Positions 16,327 to 23,002 are shown, counted from the first letter of the stretch. The stretch is DNA of 23,002 bases from CAZBYL01 sp964522805 (GCA_964522805.1 CAZFWP010000018.1:1-23002); one strand, 5' to 3'. Program-made: numbers and translations. The notes: generated by a model from the letters alone, not told the origin.

Positions 16327-17037
16327 TCAGTTGTCTTCGGACAATATCAATTCATTTAAACCATCAATATCGGATGAGTTTTTCGTAATCAGCTTGTCTA
16401 CATCTTTCATATGGCCGAGAACCCAGAGCTTGTCCTCTTTCTCAAAGAGCCTGGATGCAGACGGGGCGGACTGAGTGCCGTCAGATTCAAACAGCATCAC
16501 AATCACATTATAGCGCTGCGAAAAACGCAGCTCGGCCATGCTCATACCCACCATCTCAGGCAAAGGAGATATTTTGCCTAAGACAAAATCTCCGCCGTCT
16601 ATTCTGTTAAAGTTGGCATACCAAGGGTAGACAAGATTCTCTGCTGTTCTGCGCCCCATGTCCAGCTCCGGTGCCACAATCTTATGAACCCCCACACGCC
16701 GCAGAACTTTTGCGTGGAGCGGATTAGACGCTCTGGCTATTACAAAAGGAACTCCCAAATCTACCAGTATCGAAGCACAAAGGATACTTTTTTCAATCGC
16801 TTCACCGATAGTGACGACAGCAACGTCCACTTCTTTTGCTCCCACTTTTACCAAGGAAGCTTCATCGGCAACGTCCACTTGAGCTGCCACGTCAATTTTA
16901 TCCGCCATCTCTACAACAGGCGCTGAGAGGCTGTCTACGCCAATAACAGTCTGTCCCAGATCTGAAAGTTTCTCGCAAAGAGATGTTCCAAAGCGACCCA
17001 GACCAACAATAAGAAAAGTTTTTTTGCTCACAGTCAT
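16327..17037 (-). CDS. trkA: Potassium uptake regulatory subunit TrkA/KtrA (RCK)
   Basis: This is the cytoplasmic nucleotide-binding ring subunit that gates the TrkH/KtrB K+ channel. An N-terminal Rossmann RCK_N domain begins FLIVGLGRFGTSLCEKLSD with the G-x-G-x-x-G loop and an Asp at the end of strand 2 (VIGVDS). A RCK_C domain follows around 140-215 (ISPLPEMVGMSMAELRFSQ). With 236 residues and one RCK_N/RCK_C pair, it resembles KtrA more than the duplicated E. coli TrkA. The ATG has GGAGGA 7 nt upstream. It lies 32 bp after the membrane subunit gene, its expected partner. A 20-residue acidic tail (SSDIDGLNELILSEDN) follows the RCK_C domain. Confidence 0.93.
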   Translation of the reverse strand: MTVSKKTFLIVGLGRFGTSLCEKLSDLGQTVIGVDSLSAPVVEMADKIDVAAQVDVADEASLVKVGAKEVDVAVVTIGEAIEKSILCASILVDLGVPFVIARASNPLHAKVLRRVGVHKIVAPELDMGRRTAENLVYPWYANFNRIDGGDFVLGKISPLPEMVGMSMAELRFSQRYNVIVMLFESDGTQSAPSASRLFEKEDKLWVLGHMKDVDKLITKNSSDIDGLNELILSEDN

Positions 17038-17069
17038 TTTCTATTCCTCCGAAGTTTGTTCTTTATCTG

Positions 17070-18392
17070 TTATATCGGTATATGAGTTTCAGGATACTTT
17101 ACCTGCGGTCCCTTCTCGGAAGAAAGGATCGAAGCAAAAAACGAAAGTATACCCACTCTGCCCCAAAACATAAGAGCAATCAGTACGAATTTGCCCGGGA
17201 TAGAAAAATCTTCGGTGATTCCGACTGTTAAACCCACAGTACCTATTGCCGATGCAGTCTCAAATATTATAGCGCTGAACGGCATATCTTCGAGAAAAGT
17301 GAGCAGCACCGCAGCGTAAAAAAATGTCAGCACATATACGACAGTCAGAGCCAAGGCACGCCTTTCCGACGCAGAAGCGATCTTTCGGTGCATAAAGGTA
17401 GATTCTTCTCTGCCGTGCAGTTCATTCCATACAGAAATAGCAAGAACCGCAATGGTAGTTGTCTTAATCCCGCCGCCTGTGGAAGCCGGAGACGCGCCGA
17501 TAACCATAAGAAAAATCATAATCACCTGTCCTAGAGAAGAGAAACTCCCCGGAGCTACAGTATCAAAACCGGCTGTTCTAGTGGTAATGCTGGCAAAAAG
17601 AGCATTCCATATCTTCGCCCAAACAGGCATACCGCGAAAAGCATCATTCCAGTCAGAAATAAGAATCATGCCCGTTCCGAGAATTATTAAAGAGGCGGTA
17701 ATGGAAATCACAAGCTGCGCATAGTGGGAAAGCCTCTTCCCCTTAGTAATGTTGCTCCAGCATTCAGCAAACACGGGGAAACCCAAGCCTCCCAAAACGA
17801 TCAACGTCATGATTACAGCCGGCACTATTATCGAATGCGCGAATGGCTGCAGCCCGTTTACAATCGGAGAAAATCCGGCGTTGCAAAACGCGCTTACGGA
17901 GTGAAAGATCGCATAATAGACGGAAGTTGACAAACTCTCTCCATGCAGCACAAACCCGGCGAAGAGCAAAAGAGCTCCGGCAGACTCAAAGAAAAGTGTA
18001 TATTTGATAACTGTCATCATTAGTTTCACCGCACCTTGAAGTCCTTCTACGCCCAGCCCCCCAAGGAAGAAAATACGGCTCTTAATACCGATACGTTTGC
18101 CAATGGCCAAAGTCATCAGCATCATACCAGTCATAAATCCCAGACCTCCTATTTGAATAAGCATCAAAAGAATAATCTGAGAGACCCGCCCCATCTCTGT
18201 AGCCACAGATACAGTAGACAACCCGGTAACACAGACAGCCGAGGTTGAAAGAAACATCGAGTCTGTGACAGAAAGAGGCATACCATAGATGAAATTATTA
18301 GAAAACCATAAGAGAAGGGCTCCCACCAGTATAACCAGCAGGAACCCTGTAACAATGACTTTCTCTACTTTATGAGATGTATGAACCTGCAA
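17070..18392 (-). CDS. trkH: Potassium uptake channel subunit TrkH/KtrB
   Basis: This inner-membrane K+ channel subunit has four M1-P-M2 repeats. The four filter loops, each with its conserved glycine, are visible as STSAVCVTGLS, HSVSAFCNAGFS, ASITTRTAGFD and ETASAIGTVGLT. With 440 residues it is KtrB-sized. Start is TTG 18392..18390 (MQVHTSHKVEK), with GAGGG about 7 nt upstream. The Shine-Dalgarno lies directly after the rplT stop, only 11 bp away, so this gene should be translated from the ribosomal-protein transcript. trkA follows. Na+-dependent (Ktr) or H+-dependent (Trk) use cannot be told from sequence. Confidence 0.94.
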   Translation of the reverse strand: MQVHTSHKVEKVIVTGFLLVILVGALLLWFSNNFIYGMPLSVTDSMFLSTSAVCVTGLSTVSVATEMGRVSQIILLMLIQIGGLGFMTGMMLMTLAIGKRIGIKSRIFFLGGLGVEGLQGAVKLMMTVIKYTLFFESAGALLLFAGFVLHGESLSTSVYYAIFHSVSAFCNAGFSPIVNGLQPFAHSIIVPAVIMTLIVLGGLGFPVFAECWSNITKGKRLSHYAQLVISITASLIILGTGMILISDWNDAFRGMPVWAKIWNALFASITTRTAGFDTVAPGSFSSLGQVIMIFLMVIGASPASTGGGIKTTTIAVLAISVWNELHGREESTFMHRKIASASERRALALTVVYVLTFFYAAVLLTFLEDMPFSAIIFETASAIGTVGLTVGITEDFSIPGKFVLIALMFWGRVGILSFFASILSSEKGPQVKYPETHIPI

Positions 18393-18403
18393 TTTATTCC
18401 CTC

Positions 18404-18754
18404 TTAGAGGGCTGCCTTTGCCTTCTCAACAAGCTGTGCAAACGCTGCCATGTCGTTTACGGCCAGATCAGCTAGCATTTTGCGGTTTATTGTGATATTC
18501 GCTCTCTTAAGACCGTTGATGAGCGCACTGTACGCAATGCCATTTGCGCGAGCAGCGGCGTTAATACGGACGATCCAAAGTTTGCGGAAATCACGTTTTT
18601 TAAGCTTGCGGCCTGCAAAAGCACTGGTAAGAGCGTGCAGATAGGCTTCACGTGCACGACGGTAGACATTTTTCTTACGTCCCCAGAATCCCTTTGTAAT
18701 GCTGTATAGTTTTTTTAGTTTATTACGACTTGCACTAGATCCTTTTACTCGCAT
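18404..18754 (-). CDS. rplT: 50S ribosomal protein L20
   Basis: L20 is an early assembly protein of the large subunit and a known translational or transcriptional repressor of infC-rpmI-rplT operons. The 116-residue basic protein has the typical long N-terminal helix (KLKKLYSITKGFWGRKKNVY, RRAREAYLHAL) and the conserved RDFRKLWIVRINAAARANG. Length is normal. The ATG has GGAG 9 nt upstream. It lies 42 bp after rpmI and 11 bp before trkH. In many bacteria pheS follows rplT closely; here trkH and trkA lie between. Confidence 0.98.
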   Translation of the reverse strand: MRVKGSSASRNKLKKLYSITKGFWGRKKNVYRRAREAYLHALTSAFAGRKLKKRDFRKLWIVRINAAARANGIAYSALINGLKRANITINRKMLADLAVNDMAAFAQLVEKAKAAL

Positions 18755-18796
18755 TTTAAGTCACTCCTCAGAATAATTTCGTCTTCAAGCCCAGGC

Positions 18797-18994
18797 TTAT
18801 GCGTAGGGCAGAACCTTCTTGATATGAGCCTCTACACCGGCCGGAAGAATACCCTTCTTACGGAGAGTACGGAGACGTTTGGAATTCTTCGACGAAAGAA
18901 GATGTCCGCGTCCGCTCTTCTTAAAGCTGACTTTTCCTGTGCCTGTAAGCTTGAAACGTTTCTTTGTGGCGGAGTGTGTTTTCATCTTGGGCAT
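18797..18994 (-). CDS. rpmI: 50S ribosomal protein L35
   Basis: This is a 65-residue, highly basic protein with the L35 signature: MPKMKTHSATKKRFKLTGTG at the start, then RGHLLSSKNSKRLRTLRKKG. Length matches the family. The ATG has AGGAGG about 8 nt upstream. It lies between infC (55 bp) and rplT (42 bp) in the near-universal infC-rpmI-rplT order. Confidence 0.98.
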   Translation of the reverse strand: MPKMKTHSATKKRFKLTGTGKVSFKKSGRGHLLSSKNSKRLRTLRKKGILPAGVEAHIKKVLPYA

Positions 18995-19049
18995 TGCTTG
19001 TTCCTCCTCTTGTTCTGCTCCCTTTTTAAGGGAAAAGATGTCTCTTTAA

Positions 19050-19706
19050 TTATTCCGCTTCGCCATTAGGCTCAGCTGTTTTCTGAATTAAATCCGCTCC
19101 CTGCTCAGAAAGGGCCTCTTTCTTGGGCTTCGCATTAGGTGCGGAGGCGCCGTCCTGCGCCGGTTTAGCTTTCTTGGGAGCCTCAACAACCGCAGGTGCG
19201 ATCATTATTCTCATATATGAACCTTCCATGCGCGGTTCCATTTCAACCTTACCAAAGTCAGAGATAGCATCTACAACCTTAAAAAGGACCTCTCTGCCTC
19301 TGTCAAGAAACGCCATTTCGCGTCCCCTGAAGAAGATTGACACTTTCACTCTGTGACCGGACTGAAGGAATGTCTTTATCGCTTTGACTTTAAAGTCATA
19401 ATCATGCTGGTCAATTTTAGGACGCATCTTAATCTCTTTGACAGCCTGATTTTTCTGCTTCTTGCGGGCATCTTTGTCTCTTTTCTGCTGCTGGAAACGG
19501 AACTTGCCGTAGTCCATAATACGGCACACGGGCGGGGTCGCCTGCGGTGCCACCTCAACAAGATCCAACTGCGCCGCTTCTGCCATTGCGATTGCTTCCT
19601 TTGTGTTTACAACACCGCGTTTGGCATTTTCCTCATCAATGAGAAGAACCTCTTCTGCCTTAATATCATAATTTACGCGCGGTTCTTCTTCTTTAGTATT
19701 TGCTAT
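19050..19706 (-). CDS. infC: Translation initiation factor IF-3, AUA start
   Basis: IF-3 keeps 30S subunits free and checks start codons and initiator tRNA. The N-domain shows VLLIDEENAKRGVVNTKEAI and LDLVEVAPQATPPVCRIMDY; the C-domain shows MRPKIDQHDYDFKVKAIKTF and VKVSIFFRGREM. The reading frame contains no ATG, GTG or TTG suitably placed near the N-terminus. ATA 19706..19704 is spaced 7 nt from a perfect AGGAGGTG, so AUA is called as start, giving 218 aa. Rare AUU/AUC/AUA starts on infC let IF-3 repress its own mRNA. A 47-residue tail rich in A, K, P and E (coded by 19053-19193) follows the normal end (MRIMIAP). A leader with an attenuator lies upstream. Confidence 0.96.
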   Translation of the reverse strand: MANTKEEEPRVNYDIKAEEVLLIDEENAKRGVVNTKEAIAMAEAAQLDLVEVAPQATPPVCRIMDYGKFRFQQQKRDKDARKKQKNQAVKEIKMRPKIDQHDYDFKVKAIKTFLQSGHRVKVSIFFRGREMAFLDRGREVLFKVVDAISDFGKVEMEPRMEGSYMRIMIAPAVVEAPKKAKPAQDGASAPNAKPKKEALSEQGADLIQKTAEPNGEAE

Positions 19707-19721
19707 GGCCTTACACCTCCT
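19704..19721 (-). promoter_or_regulatory. infC ribosome-binding site and AUA start codon
   Basis: AGGAGGTG (19721-19714), 7-nt spacer TAAGGCC, then ATA (19706-19704). The strong Shine-Dalgarno followed by a non-canonical start codon is the pattern expected for IF-3 autoregulation and decides the start of infC. Confidence 0.82.
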
Positions 19722-19735
19722 GATATTTCTATCAC

Positions 19736-19775
19736 AAAAATAAATTGGGCTCAGTGCGAAATGCACCAAGCCCAA
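19736..19775 (-). terminator. Intrinsic terminator/attenuator in the infC leader
   Basis: A 13-bp stem (TTGGGCTTGGTGC with GCACTGAGCCCAA, two G-U pairs, loop ATTTC) is followed by TTTATTTTT. It lies downstream of a strong promoter and only 15 nt before the Shine-Dalgarno of infC, so it should act as an attenuator rather than as the end of buk. Confidence 0.75.
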
Positions 19776-19792
19776 GAAAATTTCCTTCTGGG
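19771..19792 (-). promoter_or_regulatory. Candidate antiterminator hairpin overlapping the attenuator
   Basis: CCCAGAAGG can pair with TTTTCTTGGG around a loop of AAA (about 9 bp with one bulged T and two G-U pairs). It uses the first bases of the terminator's 5' arm, so the two structures exclude each other. Confidence 0.4.
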
Positions 19793-19851
19793 GTCGACCT
19801 GACAACTTCTTTGTCGGCAGGTGAGAGGCGCATCCTCTGCTTATGAAACCC

Positions 19852-19867
19852 GTTGATATTTATCAAC
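19852..19867. repeat. 16-bp palindrome at the infC transcription start
   Basis: GTTGATA and TATCAAC flank two bases (TT). It begins about where transcription should start, 7 bp from the -10 box, so it could be a 5'-end hairpin of the mRNA or a repressor site. Confidence 0.4.
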
Positions 19868-19873
19868 TGATGA

Positions 19874-19902
19874 ATATTACCACGCTAACTGAAATAATGC
19901 AA
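19874..19902 (-). promoter_or_regulatory. Sigma-70 type promoter of infC operon
   Basis: TTGCAT (19902-19897), 17-nt spacer, TAATAT (19879-19874), with an extended -10 TGG just before it. The spacing is optimal. It should drive infC-rpmI-rplT-trkH-trkA-pheS-pheT from about position 19867. Confidence 0.72.
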
Positions 19903-20017
19903 GGATTAATTTTTAACCAACTAAAGTTTAGCGCACTGCTCCCATCCGGCGGGCGCTGCTTTTGCTGCAGGTCAAAAGATTCAGAAGGCAGCTTACTCAT
20001 TGCTGGTGACAAATTCG
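19903..20017. other. buk-infC intergenic remainder
   Basis: This stretch follows the buk stop and precedes the infC promoter. It holds AGCGC (19930-19934) opposite GCGCT (19953-19957), a 5-bp stem with an 18-nt loop that may be a weak buk terminator, and the short GCTGC/GCAGC repeats next to it. I recognise no gene or riboswitch class here. Confidence 0.3.
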
Positions 20018-21097
20018 TTACCCTTCGTACTTAAACTCACTTACTCCCTCTTCTTTACTGAGGATTCTATACGCTCCGTAGGCTAATGATTCCATTTCGT
20101 TCTCGCCGGGATACAGTTTTACAGGGGCAATAAAATCAATTCTCCGAATGATATCATCTGTGAGCATCTTTGAATAGGCAAGTCCGCCTGTTAGAATCAC
20201 CGCGTCAGCCTTTCCGCAGACGGAGACCGACAGTGCGGCAATGTACTTAGCAATTTGCAAAGCCATCGCGCCATATACAAGTCTGGCCTTATCATCACCA
20301 TCGGCTATCATACGCTCGACAACTCTCGCATCGCTAGTACCCAAATAACCAAACAGGCCGCTGTCACCGCGCATCACACGCAGTTTATCACGCATATCGG
20401 TCTTATTTTTTCGCACCAAAAACTTAACTAGCTGAATCACCTGCTGTCCGCCCGCGCGTTCAGGAGAAAAAGGTCCCTCGTCGTCACCGACAACATCAGT
20501 AACAAGACCTTTGTTGTGCAGGCTCATTGAAATACCGCCGCCCAGGTGCGCGACGATAAAGGTACAGTCCTTATAAAGACGTCCGATGTCCTTCGCCGCC
20601 CTGTGCGCAGTGGCTCTCATATTAAGACAGTGCGTAACGGAAACCCTAGGCATGTCAGGAATACCGCTGATGCGGGAGAGTGGTTCTAACTCGTCTGTGG
20701 ATATTCCGTCATAAATATAGGCGTGCGTAATAGAATATTTTGCACGCAGCTCATAGGCAATGCAAGCCGCCACGTTTGAAGCATGTTCTTCTTGGCATAC
20801 ATTGAGCAAATAGTCTACCATTTCCTGATTTATCTCATATCCTCCGGCATGCAGCGGGGGAAGAATACCGCCGCGCGCCACGATGGCGTCAAAATTGCCA
20901 TATTTTTCAATCGCCTCTTTGGTGAAGTTGTCAGCAAGATCCTGCCTCATGGGGAGCTGGTCTGACATATAGGGATATTTTTCCAAAAAAGCCTTCGTGT
21001 GTTCAAACTCTTTTCCGCATACACATTCTTTGTCAATATACACAGCCATTTTTGTTGAGGTTGAGCCGGTGTTGAGTACCAGTATTTTGTATGACAT
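20018..21097 (-). CDS. buk: Butyrate kinase
   Basis: Butyrate kinase interconverts butyryl phosphate plus ADP and butyrate plus ATP, giving substrate-level ATP in fermentation. It belongs to the ASKHA fold: N-terminal phosphate loop VLNTGSTSTKMAVY, a middle AHLGGGISM motif (adenosine/phosphate loop), the Buk-typical DDEGPFSPERAGG, and the C-terminal ILTGGLAYS. ARGGILPPLHAGGYEIN near residue 75 is typical of butyrate rather than acetate kinases. Length is 359 aa, normal. The ATG has AGGAGG 8 nt upstream. No ptb (phosphotransbutyrylase) gene is in view. It stands alone between thrS and infC. Related branched-chain-fatty-acid kinases share this profile, so isobutyrate or isovalerate is a possible substrate in an amino-acid fermenter. 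Confidence 0.93.
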   Translation of the reverse strand: MSYKILVLNTGSTSTKMAVYIDKECVCGKEFEHTKAFLEKYPYMSDQLPMRQDLADNFTKEAIEKYGNFDAIVARGGILPPLHAGGYEINQEMVDYLLNVCQEEHASNVAACIAYELRAKYSITHAYIYDGISTDELEPLSRISGIPDMPRVSVTHCLNMRATAHRAAKDIGRLYKDCTFIVAHLGGGISMSLHNKGLVTDVVGDDEGPFSPERAGGQQVIQLVKFLVRKNKTDMRDKLRVMRGDSGLFGYLGTSDARVVERMIADGDDKARLVYGAMALQIAKYIAALSVSVCGKADAVILTGGLAYSKMLTDDIIRRIDFIAPVKLYPGENEMESLAYGAYRILSKEEGVSEFKYEG

Positions 21098-21140
21098 TTT
21101 ATCAGCCTCCTGTAAATGGTCAGATTTTTCTGCCTTATTT

Positions 21141-21169
21141 ATTTTAGCATGCGTTTTTAATGTTTAAAA
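21141..21169 (-). promoter_or_regulatory. Possible buk promoter
   Basis: TAAAAT (21146-21141) is preceded by TGC, making an extended -10. The hexamer 17 nt upstream, TTTTAA, matches TTGACA at only 3 positions. It lies between the thrS terminator and the buk start, where a promoter is expected. Confidence 0.4.
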
Positions 21170-21197
21170 TAACTTTATGCTGATTTAGGCACAAAGC

Positions 21198-21239
21198 AAA
21201 ACAAAAAGTACCTGCGTATCTTAAATACACAGGTACTTT
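21198..21239 (-). terminator. Intrinsic terminator after thrS
   Basis: A 15-bp stem (AAAGTACCTGTGTAT paired with ATACGCAGGTACTTT, one G-U pair, loop TTAAG) is followed on the minus strand by TTGTTTTG. It lies about 50 bp after the thrS stop and cleanly separates thrS from buk. Confidence 0.85.
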
Positions 21240-21291
21240 CTTAAGCGGCTAATATCGCCCTACGGCAAAAAACAAAACTGTGCCAGGCAAA

Positions 21292-23002
21292 CTAAAGCGG
21301 GTTGAACTCGTTTTTAAGATGTTCCATGAAACCATCAAAGGTCATCGAACCAAGGTCTCCCTTTGAACGGTCACGCACAGCAACGGTGTGTTCTTCCGCT
21401 TCCTTGGCTCCGATAACAAGCATGAATGGAACCTTCTGCATCTGAGCATCACGAATCTTCTTGCCTAGTTTTTCATCGCGGACATCAACTTCTGTACGAA
21501 TACCAAGCTCCAGAAGTTTTTTCTGCACTTCTGCTGAGTAGTCCGCAAACGCAGAACTAACCTGAAGAAGTTTCACCTGCACCGGAGCCAGCCAATAGGG
21601 GAACGCTCCGGCATAGTTCTCAATCAGAATACCCATAAATCTTTCCAAGCTTCCCAGGACGGTTCTATGCAGCATGACAGGGCGATGTTCCGCTCCGTCA
21701 TTGCCAACATAGGTCATATCAAACTTTTCAGGCATCTGGAAGTCCAACTGAATGGTACCGCACTGCCATGTGCGTCCGATGCAGTCCTCAAGGTGGAAGT
21801 CTATCTTCGGACCATAAAACGCACCGTCTCCGGGATTGAGCTTGTACACAGTTCCAGTCTCTTCCAAAGCTTCCTGAAGCTGGTGCTCTGCCAGCGTCCA
21901 AAGCTCAGGATCCCCCATCGAATCTTCTGGACGGGTTGAGAGCTCAACATGATATTTAAAGCCAAAAACATCCTGATAGACATAGCGGTCAAGCTCCATA
22001 ATCGCCTTTATTTCATTTTTAATCTGTTCCGGCGTGCAATAGATATGAGCATCGTCCTGAGTAAAGGCGCGAACGCGCATCAATCCGTGCAAAGCACCTG
22101 AACGCTCATGGCGGTGGACAAAACCTAATTCCGCCATGCGCAAAGGAAGCTCGCGATAGCTGCGAATGTCATTTTTGTACACCAAAATACCACCGGGGCA
22201 GTTCATCGGCTTGATTGCGAACGGCGCTTCATCTATCTCGGTAAAGTACATATTTTCTTTGTAATGATCCCAATGTCCCGACTGAAGCCAAAGAGAACGG
22301 TCAAGAATCATCGGCGTCTTTATCTCCACATAACCGCGCTTGGTGTGCTCTTTACGCCAGAAAGAGATCAAATTATTCATGATAACCATACCCTTCGGGT
22401 GGAAGAAGGGGAATCCAGGTCCTTCGGGGTGGATACTAAAGAGATCCAGTTCCTTCCCGAGCTTACGATGGTCACGCGCCTTCGCCTCTTCTAAACGGCG
22501 CAGATACTCCTTAAGTTCGTCTTCCGAGCCAAAGGCAGTACCATAGATACGCGTCAGCATCTCATTCTTTTCGTCACCATGCCAGTAGGCTCCGGCAAGA
22601 GAGAGAAGTTTAAAAAATTTACAGCAGCCTGTATGAGGAACGTGAGGGCCGCGGCAGAAATCAACAAAGTCTCCCTCTTTATAAATGGAAAGGATAGCTC
22701 CTTCGAGATTTTCAATCATCTCCACCTTCAGATCCTCACCGCGTTCAGAGAAAAATTTTACCGCCGAGTTCATGGCCAGCTCTTCGCGAACCAGAGGAAC
22801 TTTCTCTTGAGAGATCTTTCTCATCTCCGCCTCTATCTTCGGCAGATCATCATCTGATATTGGCTTGGGGAATCTTATGTCATAGTAGAATCCATCTTTT
22901 ATCGATGGACCGATGCCAAATTTTGCCTCTGGGTAGAGCCTAAGAATGGCATGAGCCATCAAGTGCGCCGTTGAATGGCGCAGCAACGCCAATCCCTCTT
23001 CA
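21292..23002 (-). CDS. thrS: Threonyl-tRNA synthetase, lacking its N-terminus (runs off the right edge)
   Basis: ThrRS charges tRNA-Thr and edits serine mischarging. About 570 C-terminal residues are present; the N-terminal TGS domain lies outside the window. The editing domain shows HSTAH (HxxxH) and CRGPHVPHTG. The class II core has motif 2 FVHRHERSGALHGLMRVRAF and motif 3 LGSLERFMGIL. The zinc ligands that bind threonine are visible as Cys in KPMNCPG, His in DDAHIYC and His in MLHRTVLG. The C-terminal anticodon domain includes KIRDAQMQKVPFMLVIGAKE. The frame stays open to the window end through EEGLALLRHSTAHL, so the in-frame TTG at 22992 is internal, not a start. infC usually follows thrS; here buk lies between. 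Confidence 0.98.
   Translation of the reverse strand, partial: EEGLALLRHSTAHLMAHAILRLYPEAKFGIGPSIKDGFYYDIRFPKPISDDDLPKIEAEMRKISQEKVPLVREELAMNSAVKFFSERGEDLKVEMIENLEGAILSIYKEGDFVDFCRGPHVPHTGCCKFFKLLSLAGAYWHGDEKNEMLTRIYGTAFGSEDELKEYLRRLEEAKARDHRKLGKELDLFSIHPEGPGFPFFHPKGMVIMNNLISFWRKEHTKRGYVEIKTPMILDRSLWLQSGHWDHYKENMYFTEIDEAPFAIKPMNCPGGILVYKNDIRSYRELPLRMAELGFVHRHERSGALHGLMRVRAFTQDDAHIYCTPEQIKNEIKAIMELDRYVYQDVFGFKYHVELSTRPEDSMGDPELWTLAEHQLQEALEETGTVYKLNPGDGAFYGPKIDFHLEDCIGRTWQCGTIQLDFQMPEKFDMTYVGNDGAEHRPVMLHRTVLGSLERFMGILIENYAGAFPYWLAPVQVKLLQVSSAFADYSAEVQKKLLELGIRTEVDVRDEKLGKKIRDAQMQKVPFMLVIGAKEAEEHTVAVRDRSKGDLGSMTFDGFMEHLKNEFNPL

Larger units (their letters stand above)
19707..19867 (-). promoter_or_regulatory. 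Structured 5' leader of infC-rpmI-rplT
   Basis: About 160 nt lie between the predicted transcription start and the AUA codon. In order they hold a hairpin AGAGG-ATGCG-CCTCT, a bulged stem (ACCT and GACAA paired with TTGTC and AGGT, loop AGAAG), an antiterminator-like hairpin and an intrinsic terminator. This architecture fits the L20 leader type of attenuator known from Firmicutes, where L20 binding favours termination. I could not match the L20-binding motif residue by residue, so the ligand is an inference. Confidence 0.55.

Noticed and set aside
19707..19805. Extended infC start at 19805
   Set aside because: It would place the attenuator, its T-run and the AGGAGGTG inside the coding region and add residues unlike any IF-3.
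19707..20017. T-box or metabolite riboswitch in the buk-infC gap
   Set aside because: The conserved T-box GGTGGNACC sequence and the core motifs of riboswitches I can recall are absent; the terminator fits a ribosomal-protein leader better.
1..23002. CRISPR array, tRNA, rRNA, prophage, defence or secondary-metabolite cluster
   Set aside because: No repeat-spacer pattern, tRNA cloverleaf, integrase or transposase was seen; every large frame is a housekeeping gene or its shadow.

Overview
All 17 genes lie on the minus strand, so transcription runs from high to low coordinates. They are housekeeping genes of a bacterium: translation (thrS, infC, rpmI, rplT, pheS, pheT, argS, rpsF), protein export (secA), cell division (zapA-like, a small coiled-coil protein, divIC/ftsB-like), phospholipid synthesis (pgsA), a MutS2 protein, K+ uptake (trkH/trkA) and fermentative or peptide metabolism (buk, an M20 peptidase). 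A butyrate kinase beside thrS and infC, a TrkH/TrkA pair between rplT and pheS, and a zapA-cvpA-mutS2 block after pheT suggest an anaerobic amino-acid fermenter. Synergistota fits best, with a Clostridia-like Firmicute as the alternative. This is inferred from gene content and order, not from a search.

Layout from the right edge (5' end of the transcripts): thrS runs off the window and ends at a strong hairpin terminator. buk follows as its own unit. A 311-bp gap then holds a good sigma-70 promoter and an infC leader with an intrinsic attenuator and a competing hairpin. infC-rpmI-rplT-trkH-trkA-pheS-pheT are tightly spaced, 11 to 55 bp apart, and look like one operon. After a 148-bp gap with a hairpin and a weak promoter-like site come a ZapB-like coiled-coil gene, zapA-like, cvpA and mutS2. 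pgsA and an M20 peptidase follow, separated by a 49-bp perfect hairpin. A second strong promoter drives secA, a secreted protein of unassigned function, argS and divIC/ftsB-like. rpsF leaves the left edge.

Start codons are often not ATG. Shine-Dalgarno spacing points to GTG for rpsF, secA and pheS, to TTG for trkH, the M20 peptidase and probably argS, and to AUA for infC, where a rare start codon fits IF3 autoregulation.

I saw no mobile element, CRISPR array, tRNA, rRNA or defence cassette. This is a core-genome region. The points most worth a second look are the infC leader and AUA start, an aromatic residue in the phenylalanine pocket of PheS, an apparently dead transglutaminase-like protein beside secA, the MutS2 Smr domain without its LDxR aspartate, and the long perfect inverted repeat between pgsA and the peptidase gene.
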